This document shows, in pieces, positions 50,643 through 60,005 of a stretch of DNA of 64,000 bases. The notes under the pieces are model-generated. The model saw nothing but the letters and a program-made list of their open reading frames with translations. It made no database searches and was not told the DNA's origin. A program made the translations under genes and the position numbers. Within the stretch, counting starts at the first letter, position 1; each line of letters opens with the position of its first letter. Source of the DNA: Enterococcus dispar ATCC 51266 (GTDB lineage Bacteria; Bacillota; Bacilli; Lactobacillales; Enterococcaceae); the NCBI RefSeq assembly GCF_000406945.1, contig NZ_KE136354.1, forward strand, positions 1,201,207 through 1,265,206, read 5' to 3'.

Positions 50643-51587
50643 ATGACAAAATTAAAAAACTGGCTCTTGGCATCTGGCCTGATTGGGATTATGATCACTC
50701 TTTCTGGCTGTGTCTCGATGGATAAAAATGGCAATCCTGATAAGAGTGGGATTGTTTATCGTATTTTAGTAGAACCATTGGGTGGCTTTTTACAATATTT
50801 AGCCAAAGATTTTAATTGGGGTTATGGTCTAGCGATTATTATGGTAACGATTATTGTTCGCATTATCTTATTGCCCCTAGGCATTCATCAATCCAAGCAA
50901 ACAATGGTCCAATCAGAAAAAATGCAATTTTTAAAACCACAAATTGACCAAGCCCAAGCAAAAGTAAAAGCTGCCACTTCACCGGAAGAACAAATGCAAG
51001 CACAACAAGAAATGCAAGCTGTTTACAAAGAAAATAACGTTAGCATGTTCGGCGGTATGGGTTGTTTACCATTACTCATTCAAATGCCAATTTTTTCTGC
51101 ATTGTATTATACCGCACGCTTTACGCCGGGTATTCAAAATGCGTCATTTATGGGGATTAATTTAGGGGAACCTAGCATTGTGCTCGTTGTAATTGCTGGT
51201 CTCTTTTATCTGGTTCAAGGTTTCATTTCACAAATTGGCGTACCAGAAGAGCAAAAGAAAACGATGCGGTCAATGTTAATTGTTTCGCCATTAATGATTG
51301 TCTTTATGTCCATGAGCGCACCTGCTGGGGTCACATTATATTGGGTAGTCGGCGGTCTAATTAGCTGTCTGCAAACTTTTATTACAAATGTTATTATGAA
51401 ACCTCGAATCAAAGCACAAGTTCAAGCAGAAATGAAAAAGAATCCACCAAAAACCGTGGTCACTCCTCCACGAAAAGATGTGACACCAAAAGAAATGAAA
51501 ACAAACGTAGCAGATTATACCAAGAAAAATAAAAATCGTAATGCTGGGAAACAAGGGCGTAACGCAGGAAAACAAAAACACAAATAA
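50643..51587 (+). CDS. yidC: Membrane protein insertase YidC/OxaA
   Basis: The 314-residue protein has a lipoprotein signal with lipobox LSGC (Cys23) and five membrane segments in the YidC/Oxa1 arrangement. The first core segment has the conserved Arg in IIVRIILLPLG, followed by a coiled-coil cytoplasmic loop (QIDQAQAKVKAATSPEEQM) and GGMGCLPLLIQMPIFSALYY. The tail is very basic (KKNKNRNAGKQGRNAGKQKHK), as in the ribosome-binding YidC2 of streptococci. It inserts membrane proteins with or without Sec. AAAGGACG is 6-7 bases before the ATG. Confidence 0.95.
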   Translation: MTKLKNWLLASGLIGIMITLSGCVSMDKNGNPDKSGIVYRILVEPLGGFLQYLAKDFNWGYGLAIIMVTIIVRIILLPLGIHQSKQTMVQSEKMQFLKPQIDQAQAKVKAATSPEEQMQAQQEMQAVYKENNVSMFGGMGCLPLLIQMPIFSALYYTARFTPGIQNASFMGINLGEPSIVLVVIAGLFYLVQGFISQIGVPEEQKKTMRSMLIVSPLMIVFMSMSAPAGVTLYWVVGGLISCLQTFITNVIMKPRIKAQVQAEMKKNPPKTVVTPPRKDVTPKEMKTNVADYTKKNKNRNAGKQGRNAGKQKHK

Positions 51588-51599
51588 TTTTTATTCTAT

Positions 51600-51628
51600 A
51601 CAGTGCGCTTGTGGCGCACTGTTTTTTT
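51600..51628 (+). terminator. Rho-independent terminator of yidC
   Basis: ACAGTGCGC pairs with GCGCACTGT, followed by TTTTTTT. The 305-base gap to glyS otherwise shows only the next terminator. Confidence 0.92.
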
Positions 51629-51821
51629 ATAGTTGAAAAATTATATGATTTTCACAAGAAATAAGAACAATACAACAAAGTTATTGAAAATTATTTTCAC
51701 GAATATCCTAAACTTGAATTTCAAGAAATTTAAAGAACAATTTATGAAAGTCCCTCTTAATGTTTGAGAGCTGAAGGCGTTCCTTCCGCTTCTTTTATTT
51801 GATTTTTTACCCATATAAAAA

Positions 51822-51864
51822 GTGACCGCCAAAAGATAGTTTTATTCTATCTTCTGGCGGTCAC
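51822..51864 (-). terminator. Rho-independent terminator of glyQS
   Basis: GTGACCGCCAGAAGATAG pairs with CTATCTTTTGGCGGTCAC (one mismatch or wobble), followed by TTTTTATA on the minus strand. Confidence 0.92.
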
Positions 51865-51892
51865 AGTTATTATGAGTATGTTTTTTTCATAA

Positions 51893-53968
51893 TTATTTTT
51901 TCGTAATTAATGCATCTAGACTCGCCACAGCCAATGCCATTTTGGCAATTTTGTTTAATTGACTTAAACGGTTGCGACGCACTTTCTCATCGTCTACCAT
52001 GACCATTGTTTGATCAAAATAGTTTTCAATTAATGGACGCAAAGCCGTTAGAGCATCGTAATTTTCTGCCATTGTTTGCCGAGCAAAACGATTTTCTAAA
52101 TCGGTCACAGCATCAAATAACGTTTTTTCAGCTTCGTTGTCAAAAAGTTCTGGTTTAACATTTGCATCTTCTACCTCTGCTTTTTTAGCAAGATTAATCA
52201 CTCGCGTTAATGCTTCCATGGTTGGTTTAAAGTCAGGATCATTTAAGTGCTGACGCAAAATTTTAGCAGAAGAAAAGATTGCAGTTAAATTGGTCTGTTC
52301 GGCATTAATAACCGCATCAATCACATCATGTCGTAAGTTTTTAGTCAATAAAAATTGTTTCAACCGTGCCTTCACAAAATTAACAACTTCTGTTTGACCA
52401 CTATTTAATTTAAGGCCATAACGTTGTTCATCTTGACTAATGGCTTCATTAATTTTTTCTTGTAATTCTACTAATGGAAAGGCCCAATGTTTATTTTCAA
52501 TAATTCGTACAATCCCATAAGTTTGCCGACGCAATGCATAAGGATCATTTGAACCACTTGGTATCATGCCAACAGCAAAGAAAGAAAGTAAACTGTCTAA
52601 TTTATCTGCAATTGCTAAAACAGCGCCAATTTCTGAGGTTGGCAGGTTCCCTTCACTAGAAATCGGCAGGTAATGTTCACGAATTGCTTGGGCTACGCTT
52701 GGTTTTTCGCCTTGTAATAAAGCATATTTCTCCCCCATTACACCTTGTAATTCCGGAAATTCTCCGACCATATTGGTTACTAAATCAAATTTATAAATTT
52801 CAGCTGCACGAGCTAAATCCTCTAATTGTTCATTGGATAAACCAACTGTTTCGCCAACAATTTTTGCAATTTCAGCGACCCGTTGCATTTTTTCATAAAT
52901 ACTTCCGATTTTTTCGTGGAAAGTAACTTGTTTTAGTTTTTCAACACAAACATCAATCGTTAATTTTTGATCTTCTTTATAGAAAAATTCAGCATCTTCT
53001 AAGCGCGCAGTTAAAACTTTTTCATTTCCTTTCACTACATTGTCTAGTTTTACTGCATTCCCATTACGAGCAGAAATGAAATGTGGCAATAATAAGCCTG
53101 CACTATTACGAACGTCAAAATAACGTTGGTGTTCTTTCATTGAAGTAACCAAGACCTCTTCTGGCACAGATAAAAAACGATCTTCAAAATTGCCCACAAA
53201 AGCGGTAGGATATTCCACTAAATTATTTACTTCTTCTAGTAAGTCTTCATCTAATGTTACTTGCCAATCATTTTTTGTAGCAATTTCATTAATTTGATTA
53301 ACAATCATAGCTTTTCGTTTTAAAGGATCTGCAACAACAAATTGTTCATTTAATTTTTCTTCGTATTCTTGCGCATTTTCCAGTAAGGCGTCATCACCTA
53401 AGAAACGATGCCCTCTGGTAGTATTTCCCGTTTCAACATCTAAAATTGAAAATGGGACAATTTCTTCTCCTAATAAAGCCACGATCCAGTGAATTGGACG
53501 AATATATTCAAAATCATATTTATTCCAATGCATCGTAACAGGAAAAGTCAGACTAGTAATAACGTTTTTTAAGCCTGTCAAAACCTCAATTGCAGGTTTG
53601 CCTTTCGCGTATTTAGTCACATAGACATATTCTACACCTTTTAATTCTCTAAACGTAATCGCATCAGTCGTCAGTCCTTGCCCGCGGACAAAACCTTCTG
53701 CTGCTTTGGACCAATTGCCCTCACTATCTAAAGCAATTTTTTTAGCTGGACCTTTTACTTCTTCTTCCGTATCAGCTTGCTTTTCAGCTACTTCACTAAC
53801 AAGAACAGCTAAGCGCCGCGGCGTACTAAAGGACTTAATGGAAGAAAAAGTCAATTTTTCTGTCGCTAAAAATTCACTTACTTTTTGCTCTAATTGCTGC
53901 ATGCTATTTGTTACAACGTGAGCTGGCATCTCTTCTAAACCAATCTCTAATAATAAATCTTTTGCCAT
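51893..53968 (-). CDS. glyS: Glycine--tRNA ligase beta subunit
   Basis: The 691-residue protein is the complete beta chain of the bacterial alpha2-beta2 enzyme, starting [17 protein letters not shown] and containing the [10 protein letters not shown] and [32 protein letters not shown] regions, an HD-like part, and a C-terminal anticodon-binding domain ([15 protein letters not shown]). It gives tRNA-Gly recognition to the GlyQ catalytic subunit. It begins 1 base after the glyQ stop and lies under the glycine T-box. Confidence 0.97.
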   Translation of the reverse strand: MAKDLLLEIGLEEMPAHVVTNSMQQLEQKVSEFLATEKLTFSSIKSFSTPRRLAVLVSEVAEKQADTEEEVKGPAKKIALDSEGNWSKAAEGFVRGQGLTTDAITFRELKGVEYVYVTKYAKGKPAIEVLTGLKNVITSLTFPVTMHWNKYDFEYIRPIHWIVALLGEEIVPFSILDVETGNTTRGHRFLGDDALLENAQEYEEKLNEQFVVADPLKRKAMIVNQINEIATKNDWQVTLDEDLLEEVNNLVEYPTAFVGNFEDRFLSVPEEVLVTSMKEHQRYFDVRNSAGLLLPHFISARNGNAVKLDNVVKGNEKVLTARLEDAEFFYKEDQKLTIDVCVEKLKQVTFHEKIGSIYEKMQRVAEIAKIVGETVGLSNEQLEDLARAAEIYKFDLVTNMVGEFPELQGVMGEKYALLQGEKPSVAQAIREHYLPISSEGNLPTSEIGAVLAIADKLDSLLSFFAVGMIPSGSNDPYALRRQTYGIVRIIENKHWAFPLVELQEKINEAISQDEQRYGLKLNSGQTEVVNFVKARLKQFLLTKNLRHDVIDAVINAEQTNLTAIFSSAKILRQHLNDPDFKPTMEALTRVINLAKKAEVEDANVKPELFDNEAEKTLFDAVTDLENRFARQTMAENYDALTALRPLIENYFDQTMVMVDDEKVRRNRLSQLNKIAKMALAVASLDALITKK

Positions 53969-53969
53969 C

Positions 53970-54884
53970 TTAGTTTTCCTCCTGTAATAGTTTTGCTGCT
54001 TCTTTGGGATCTAATAATGGATATCCCAATTTTGCTCGTTCCGCCACAAATATCTTCGCAACTGCTCTAGCCATATTCCGAATGCGAGCTAAATATCCCG
54101 CCCGTTCAGTAACTGAAACTGCTCCTCTAGCATCTAATAGGTTAAAAGTATGACTGCATTTTAAAATATAGTCATAGGCCGGGTGAACTAAATCTTGATC
54201 AATACACCGTTTTGCTTCTTGTTCAAAGCGATCAAAGTTACCTAATAATAATGCTTGATCACTTACTTCAAAAGAATATTTAGAATGTTCATATTCTGGT
54301 TGACGGAAGATTTCGCCATATTTGACACCATCTGCCCATTCTAAATCATAAACACTTTCAACTTCTTGAATATAAGAAGCTAAGCGTTCCAAACCATAAG
54401 TAATTTCTGAAGTCACAGGTTTACAAGGCAAGCCGCCAACTTGTTGGAAATAAGTAAATTGTGTAATTTCCATTCCATCTAACCAGACTTCCCATCCAAG
54501 ACCAGCACAGCCCATCGAAGGATTTTCCCAATTATCTTCAACAAAACGAATGTCATGTTCTAAAGGATCAATTCCCAACAATTTCAAACTTTCCAAGTAT
54601 AGTTCTTGAATGTTTTCAGGTGATGGTTTCATTACTACTTGAAATTGATGATGTTGGTATAAACGATTTGGGTTTTCTCCATAACGTCCATCAGCAGGAC
54701 GGCGAGAAGGCTCGACATAAGCTGCATTCCATGGTTCTGGTCCAATAGCCCGTAAAAACGTATAGGGACTCATCGTACCTGCTCCTTTTTCCGTATCGTA
54801 GGCTTGCATTAACATACATCCGTTACCCGACCAAAATTGTTGCAGTGTCAAAATAATATTTTGCACAGTCATCTTCTTACTCAT
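53970..54884 (-). CDS. glyQ: Glycine--tRNA ligase alpha subunit
   Basis: The 304-residue class II catalytic subunit has [64 protein letters not shown] (motif 2 Arg) and [21 protein letters not shown]. It forms glycyl-adenylate and charges tRNA-Gly. The ATG has TAGGAGG 7-8 bases upstream. A TATAAT at 54914-54919 could give a weak promoter, but the main control is likely the T-box 400 bases upstream, with a 79-residue gene in between. Confidence 0.97.
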   Translation of the reverse strand: MSKKMTVQNIILTLQQFWSGNGCMLMQAYDTEKGAGTMSPYTFLRAIGPEPWNAAYVEPSRRPADGRYGENPNRLYQHHQFQVVMKPSPENIQELYLESLKLLGIDPLEHDIRFVEDNWENPSMGCAGLGWEVWLDGMEITQFTYFQQVGGLPCKPVTSEITYGLERLASYIQEVESVYDLEWADGVKYGEIFRQPEYEHSKYSFEVSDQALLLGNFDRFEQEAKRCIDQDLVHPAYDYILKCSHTFNLLDARGAVSVTERAGYLARIRNMARAVAKIFVAERAKLGYPLLDPKEAAKLLQEEN

Positions 54885-54962
54885 TTTATTTCCTCCTAAA
54901 TTTTTAAAATAGCATTATAAAATTAGTTTGCTTTCTATTTCGCTTTTAAGGCCAAAAATTAC

Positions 54963-55202
54963 CTACAATGCGTTTACAACAGGATAAAACTCAACTGGGT
55001 TTCCAGGAATTAAGTGTACTTCTACTACCATTCCTTTTTCCAAGAAAGCCAAATCATAAATCATTTGACTTGGCTCAGTTGTAAATTCTTCTACTAATTG
55101 CCCACTATTATCTTTTACCATCACTTGTAGTGGTACACTAGCTAAAATTTTTAGTTGCTTTTTTTTAAATTCGCTGGCATGGATTTCCATATCAAATTGC
55201 AT
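54963..55202 (-). CDS. Small protein of unknown function in the glyQS operon
   Basis: The 79-residue protein is not recognised. It looks all-beta (KILASVPLQVMVKDNSGQLVEEFTTEPSQM, KGMVVEVHLIPGNPVEFYPVVNAL) with no cysteine, signal peptide or membrane segment. AAAGGAGGACG is 6-7 bases before its ATG, a strong site. It lies between the glycine T-box terminator and glyQ with no terminator after it, so it should be expressed with glycyl-tRNA synthetase when charged tRNA-Gly is low. Confidence 0.7.
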   Translation of the reverse strand: MQFDMEIHASEFKKKQLKILASVPLQVMVKDNSGQLVEEFTTEPSQMIYDLAFLEKGMVVEVHLIPGNPVEFYPVVNAL

Positions 55203-55293
55203 TCTTACGTCCTCCTTTAAAAAGCATAACTATCTGTTAAAGAAATGTAACTCAAACTTATTTCTTATAAAAGCCATATAATCACTTTACCCA

Positions 55294-55495
55294 CAAAAAA
55301 AGCCCTGCATAGATTTTCATCTATGCAGGGACGAATTAATCGCGGTTCCACCCTGCTTCCGATTGCTCGGCAGCTTTGAGATATTTAACTGAATACTCCC
55401 AAGTTGCCCCCAAATAAGTTACTGTATGCGGCTTTCACTTTCCCGCAATCGCTGTTCAGTTTCCTATTTTTCGTCTTGTTCAACGTATTAATCTC
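55294..55495 (-). promoter_or_regulatory. Glycine T-box riboswitch leader (specifier GGC)
   Basis: The T-box core GGGTGGAACCGCG is at 55341-55353 (minus strand) and is followed by a terminator (CCCTGCATAGAT paired with ATCTATGCAGGG at 55303-55330, then TTTTTTT). Upstream, stem I can be drawn with AATAC/GTATT, an internal loop like a K-turn, CAAG/CTTG, and a specifier loop whose 3' side reads GGGGGCAA. The codon GGC (55406-55408) fits glycine and the downstream glyQS genes. Uncharged tRNA-Gly would stabilise the antiterminator. Confidence 0.92.
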
Positions 55496-55500
55496 CGTTA

Positions 55501-55530
55501 ATCATAGCCGTTTCACCTAAGTTTTGTCAA
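55501..55530 (-). promoter_or_regulatory. Promoter of the T-box/glyQS transcript
   Basis: TTGACA (55525-55530), 18-base spacer, TATGAT (55501-55506) on the minus strand, placing the start near 55494. The -35 lies only 10 bases past the fhs stop. Confidence 0.85.
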
Positions 55531-55539
55531 TCAAAAAAA

Positions 55540-57201
55540 TTAAAACAGACCCGTAATGTTGCCAGCAGCATCTACATCAATATTTTCAGCAGCTGGTTTT
55601 TTCGGTAGTCCAGGCATTGTCATAATATTACCAGTTAGCGCAACAATAAAGCCTGCACCAGCTGATACTTTAACAGAACGAATGGTAATTGTGAAATCCG
55701 TTGGCGCTCCTAAAAGATTCGGATTATCACTAAAAGAATACTGCGTTTTTGCCATACAGATTGGATAATCGGCAAAACCTAATTCTGTTAGCTTCGTCAA
55801 TTCTCTTTTGACTACAGGTGTAAATTCAACATCACTTGCACCATAGATTTTTTTAGCAATTGTTTCAATTTTCTCTACTAAAGAAAGCTCAGTTTCATAA
55901 GCAAATTTCACGTTACTTTTCATCTCAGCTAGCTCTACTACTTTTTCTGCTAATTCAATGCCACCTGCGCCGCCTTTACCCCAAACATTTGAAAGAACGA
56001 CAGCCACGCCTCGTTTTTGACAAGCATCTTTAACAGCGGCCAATTCTGCAGGCGTATCATCGGGAAATTGATTGATACAAACGACAACCGACAAGCCAAA
56101 ATTTTCTTGCAAATTATGCAAATGACGTTCTAAATTCGGCAGGCCTGCTAGGACTGCTGCTACATTTTCTGTTGCCAAATCGGTTTTAGGTACACCGCCA
56201 TGCATTTTTAATGCTCGAATGGTAGCCACCAATACCGCTGCATCCGGTTTTAAGTCGGCTAAGCGGCATTTAATATCCATGAACTTTTCGGCTCCTAGAT
56301 CTGCGCCAAATCCTGCTTCTGTAACTGCATAATCAGCATATTGTAATGCCATTTTTGTTGCTTGCACACTGTTACAACCATGGGCGATGTTAGCAAAGGG
56401 GCCGCCATGAATAAAAGCTGGTGTTTGTTCCAATGTTTGCACAAGATTTGGCTTTATTGCATCTTTTAATAAAGCCGTCATAGCGCCGGCAGCTTTTAAA
56501 TCGCCACAAGTAATTGGATTACCTGTAAAGGAATAGGCCACAATAATTTTTTCTAAGCGTCTTTTTAAATCTGCTAAATCAGCTGCTAAACATAAAATAG
56601 CCATAATTTCAGAGGCAACAGTAATTTCAAAACTGTCTTCTCGTGGGACGCCATTTAGACGTCCTTGCAGGCCATCAACAATGTGGCGTAACTGGCGATC
56701 ATTCATATCCACTACTCGTTTCCAAGTAATTTGTCGACTATCTATTCCCAATGTGTTTCCTTGGTGAATATGATTATCTAACATTGCTGCTAATAAATTA
56801 TTCGCTGCACTAATCGCGTGAAAATCGCCGGTAAAATGCAAATTAATATCTTCCATGGGTACTACTTGCGCATAACCGCCACCCGCGGCTCCACCTTTGA
56901 TTCCAAAAACTGGTCCCAATGAAGGTTCTCTTAATGCAATAGCCGCCTTTTTACCAATCTTTCCTAAAGCATCCGCTAAACCGACTGCAGTTGTAGTCTT
57001 GCCTTCTCCTGCCGGCGTGGGACTAATAGCTGTGACTAAAATTAATTTCCCATTTTGATTTTTTGCGGCGCTAGGTTTGATTTTTGCTTTATAATTGCCG
57101 TACATTTCCAAATCTTCTGCCGGGATACCCAATTTTTCCGCAATCTTCGTAATATTTTCCATTTCTACTTGTTGGGCAATTTCAATATCTGATAACGTCA
57201 A
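55540..57201 (-). CDS. fhs: Formate--tetrahydrofolate ligase
   Basis: The 553-residue enzyme shows [23 protein letters not shown] (ATP-binding P-loop), [36 protein letters not shown], the [13 protein letters not shown] region and a C-terminal [11 protein letters not shown]. It makes 10-formyl-tetrahydrofolate from formate, ATP and tetrahydrofolate for purine and formyl-Met-tRNA synthesis. The start is TTG 57201, with AAAGGGGAG upstream and family length (about 556). An in-frame ATG at 57255 lacks a site. No clear terminator follows before the T-box promoter. The 252 bases upstream are AT-rich with no gene. Confidence 0.96.
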   Translation of the reverse strand: MTLSDIEIAQQVEMENITKIAEKLGIPAEDLEMYGNYKAKIKPSAAKNQNGKLILVTAISPTPAGEGKTTTAVGLADALGKIGKKAAIALREPSLGPVFGIKGGAAGGGYAQVVPMEDINLHFTGDFHAISAANNLLAAMLDNHIHQGNTLGIDSRQITWKRVVDMNDRQLRHIVDGLQGRLNGVPREDSFEITVASEIMAILCLAADLADLKRRLEKIIVAYSFTGNPITCGDLKAAGAMTALLKDAIKPNLVQTLEQTPAFIHGGPFANIAHGCNSVQATKMALQYADYAVTEAGFGADLGAEKFMDIKCRLADLKPDAAVLVATIRALKMHGGVPKTDLATENVAAVLAGLPNLERHLHNLQENFGLSVVVCINQFPDDTPAELAAVKDACQKRGVAVVLSNVWGKGGAGGIELAEKVVELAEMKSNVKFAYETELSLVEKIETIAKKIYGASDVEFTPVVKRELTKLTELGFADYPICMAKTQYSFSDNPNLLGAPTDFTITIRSVKVSAGAGFIVALTGNIMTMPGLPKKPAAENIDVDAAGNITGLF

Positions 57202-57453
57202 GTCTTTCTCCCCTTTATGTGTATAGTTGGTAAAAATTCTATTAATCTTCTTCATTTTACTTTATTTTTCTAAAAAAATCTTTAATATACGACTGATTAT
57301 CCAAAAATACTTATTGATTGTTCGTTAAAATCAAAATTAACAAAAAATACCCAAATAATATTAACAATCTCATCGAAATTCAGCACCAGTCGCTAAAGTA
57401 TTTTAGAGATAATACAATATTATTCGGATATTTTCTAAAATAGAGACCGCTTT

Positions 57454-58224
57454 TTAAGAATCGGGTTTCATTAAATTTTGCCATTTGTGCATATCATCAA
57501 TAAATTTTTTGCTTTTTAAATGAATCCCAACGTATTCTTCATAAAATAAATCAATCACGCGGCGAATTTCCTTTTTCACTTCGGCATTGACTTTGATAGT
57601 CTTCACTTTGGTTAAATCAACTTGGTTAAATAGACGGATAAAATGCATAGCAGTAGGATCTGCATGGTAGCGATGTTCATCCATAGCAAAATGGTCTTCA
57701 CATAAAACGCCACCAAACTTAGAAGAATAATCAAAACGTCCACTAGTTTTACCGCAAATGACACAATGGTCAAAGATCGGAGCTACACCAAATCGTTGTA
57801 AAACCTGCACTTCAAAAATATTGGTAATAATTTCAGCATCATAGCCATCATTGATTAAATTTAGACACAAAGATAAAAATTGATACAAATGAGGATCATA
57901 GATTTTATCTTCAATCGCAGCATCGACTAAATTCAATAAATAAGTACTATAACCTGCTAAAAAGATATCTTGTTGAATCATTATTAGCGGTTTCACATCT
58001 TTGGCACCATTTAAAAAAGAAAGGCCATCTGTCTTTAGATTCATAATGAATGTGGCTTCCGTAAAATTTTGCAAAACCGAAGTTAGCGGATTATTCTTTT
58101 TATGAATGCCTTTCACATAAAACATTTGTTTGCCGGCAGATTCCGTAAATATTTTTACCAATTTATCTTTTTCCTTATAGTCACGGGAAAATAAAATTAA
58201 ACCACGACTTTCAGCTAATTGCAT
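57454..58224 (-). CDS. recO: DNA repair protein RecO
   Basis: The 256-residue protein has the N-terminal OB fold (ESRGLILFSRDYKEKDKLVKIFT) and a C-terminal helical domain with a zinc site (CVICGKTSG ... CEDH). RecO helps RecR load RecA on SSB-coated DNA. Eleven bases separate it from era; this is the end of the phoH-recO operon. Confidence 0.95.
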   Translation of the reverse strand: MQLAESRGLILFSRDYKEKDKLVKIFTESAGKQMFYVKGIHKKNNPLTSVLQNFTEATFIMNLKTDGLSFLNGAKDVKPLIMIQQDIFLAGYSTYLLNLVDAAIEDKIYDPHLYQFLSLCLNLINDGYDAEIITNIFEVQVLQRFGVAPIFDHCVICGKTSGRFDYSSKFGGVLCEDHFAMDEHRYHADPTAMHFIRLFNQVDLTKVKTIKVNAEVKKEIRRVIDLFYEEYVGIHLKSKKFIDDMHKWQNLMKPDS

Positions 58225-58235
58225 GGAAAAGCTCC

Positions 58236-59135
58236 TTAGTAATCATCTGGACGATAACCGTAATCTTGTAAGTAAGTTTTTTTATCGCGCCAATCTTTTT
58301 GAACTTTAACCCACAACTCCAAAAAGACCTTATCTCCAAGTAATTGTTCAATGTCACGACGCGCTTTGGTACCAATGTCTTTTAACATCTTGCCGCCTTT
58401 ACCGATGATAATTCCTTTTTGACTATTGCGTTCCACGATAATCGTAGCTTGAATGTGAACTTTATCATTTTCATTGCGTTTCATGCTGTCGACTACCACA
58501 GCTACAGAATGAGGCACTTCATCACGTGTTAATAACAAAACTTTTTCCCGTACTAATTCAGAGACAATAAAATATTCTGGATGATCGGTAATCTGATCAT
58601 CTGGGAAATATTGGGGACCAACTGGCATTTGTTCAATTAAGGTAGTCATTAACGTTTCAAAGTTATTGCCTTCTGTAGCAGAAATTGGGACAACTTCTGT
58701 AAACGCCATTTGGCTCGTGTAGTCCTCAATAATACCTAATAGATCATCAGGATGCACTTTATCAATTTTATTAATCACTAAAAAGACTGGTGTTTTATTC
58801 GTTTTCAACCGCTCCATGATAAAATCATCACCACGACCTCGTTTTTCATCGGCGCTAATCATAAATAAGACTGCATCGACTTCTTTTAAGGCACTGTAAG
58901 CTGTTTCTACCATAAAATCGCCTAAACGATGTTTCGGTTTATGAATCCCTGGAGTATCAATAAAAATAATTTGAGCTTCTGGGGCAGTGTAGACCCCTTG
59001 AATTTTATTACGTGTCGTTTGCGCTTTGTCACTCATAATTGCAATTTTTTGTCCGACGATTCGATTTAATAGAGTTGATTTGCCGACATTCGGACGACCG
59101 ACAATTGCCACAAAACCTGATTTATGTTCTGACAT
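58236..59135 (-). CDS. era: GTPase Era
   Basis: The 299-residue GTPase has G1 GRPNVGKS, G3 DTPGIH, G4 NKID and G5 SATEG, then a KH domain with [14 protein letters not shown]. It binds the 3' end of 16S rRNA and helps small-subunit assembly. The ATG at 59135 has GAGGAA 6-8 bases upstream; the frame extends to 59171 into dgkA and is not used. Confidence 0.97.
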   Translation of the reverse strand: MSEHKSGFVAIVGRPNVGKSTLLNRIVGQKIAIMSDKAQTTRNKIQGVYTAPEAQIIFIDTPGIHKPKHRLGDFMVETAYSALKEVDAVLFMISADEKRGRGDDFIMERLKTNKTPVFLVINKIDKVHPDDLLGIIEDYTSQMAFTEVVPISATEGNNFETLMTTLIEQMPVGPQYFPDDQITDHPEYFIVSELVREKVLLLTRDEVPHSVAVVVDSMKRNENDKVHIQATIIVERNSQKGIIIGKGGKMLKDIGTKARRDIEQLLGDKVFLELWVKVQKDWRDKKTYLQDYGYRPDDY

Positions 59136-59152
59136 ATTTTTCCTCATTTCTT

Positions 59153-59551
59153 TTAAAACAATAGTTGCCAAATTTTTGGTAAAAACAAAATAATACCGAT
59201 AATTACTGCAAATACAGAGGTTAATAAAACCGCACCTGCTGCCATATCTTTAATTTTTTTTCCAATTGGATGAAAGTGAAAATCGGTAAACATATCTACC
59301 ACATTTTCAAAAACAGTATTGATAATCTCCACTAGCCAAACTAAAAATACCGCTAGTAATAACCACAGCCATTCAAAACGACTTAAACGAAAAATAAAGC
59401 CAGCTATAATCGCTAATATGCCCAAAAAGACATGTTTGCGCATATTCCGTTCTTCTTTAAAAACTGTTTGAATACCGGTAAAAGCAAATTCCACCGAAGT
59501 AATGAAATATTTGTTTTTGTGTGTATTCTTATCTTTTGAGTCCATAGGCAT
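59153..59551 (-). CDS. dgkA: Undecaprenol/diacylglycerol kinase (DgkA)
   Basis: The 132-residue protein has three membrane helices and the family's [13 protein letters not shown] (Glu), [37 protein letters not shown] motif with the Glu-x-x-Asn-Thr and Asp residues. In Gram-positives it phosphorylates undecaprenol to recycle the wall carrier lipid. The start is inside ybeY: AAAGGA lies 8 bases before ATG 59551, giving a 23-base overlap with the ybeY end. A second ATG two codons on is possible. Confidence 0.92.
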   Translation of the reverse strand: MPMDSKDKNTHKNKYFITSVEFAFTGIQTVFKEERNMRKHVFLGILAIIAGFIFRLSRFEWLWLLLAVFLVWLVEIINTVFENVVDMFTDFHFHPIGKKIKDMAAGAVLLTSVFAVIIGIILFLPKIWQLLF

Positions 59552-60005
59552 CCAAAATTTCCTTTTGTAATCCGAACATCTCTTTTTCATCTTCTGGTGT
59601 CATATGATCATAGCCATTAATATGCAAAAAACCATGAAGTGCTAAAAAGCCTAGTTCGCGTTCAAAACTGTGGCCATATTCTGCCGCCTGTTCTTTTGTT
59701 TTATCAAGGGAGATCATTAAATCTCCAAGTTCTCTAGGTAAAGGATTTTCACCATCTTCAAAAATAACTGGGATTTCTCCTTCACCTTCTTCTTCAAGCG
59801 CAAAGCTAATCACATCAGTGGGACGATCTTTTCCCCGATAATCTCGATTAATAACTTGAATAGCATCATTGTCCATAAAAGTTACCGACATTTCGGTAGT
59901 TTTCGGAAGTTTTAAATAATCTGCAGCAAATTGTAATAAATCATCCACTTCTTGCATTTTTTCTGGTGCTAAGGAATTGGTTTCATCCATAAATGTAATA
60001 TCCAT
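59529..60005 (-). CDS. ybeY: Endoribonuclease YbeY (16S rRNA 3'-end maturation)
   Basis: The 158-residue protein carries the zinc motif HGFLHINGYDH (His124, His128, His134) and the preceding RELGDLMISLDKTKEQAAEYGHS. It matures the 16S rRNA end and takes part in ribosome quality control. Start ATG overlaps the pgpH stop by one base (TAATG). Confidence 0.96.
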   Translation of the reverse strand: MDITFMDETNSLAPEKMQEVDDLLQFAADYLKLPKTTEMSVTFMDNDAIQVINRDYRGKDRPTDVISFALEEEGEGEIPVIFEDGENPLPRELGDLMISLDKTKEQAAEYGHSFERELGFLALHGFLHINGYDHMTPEDEKEMFGLQKEILDAYGLKR

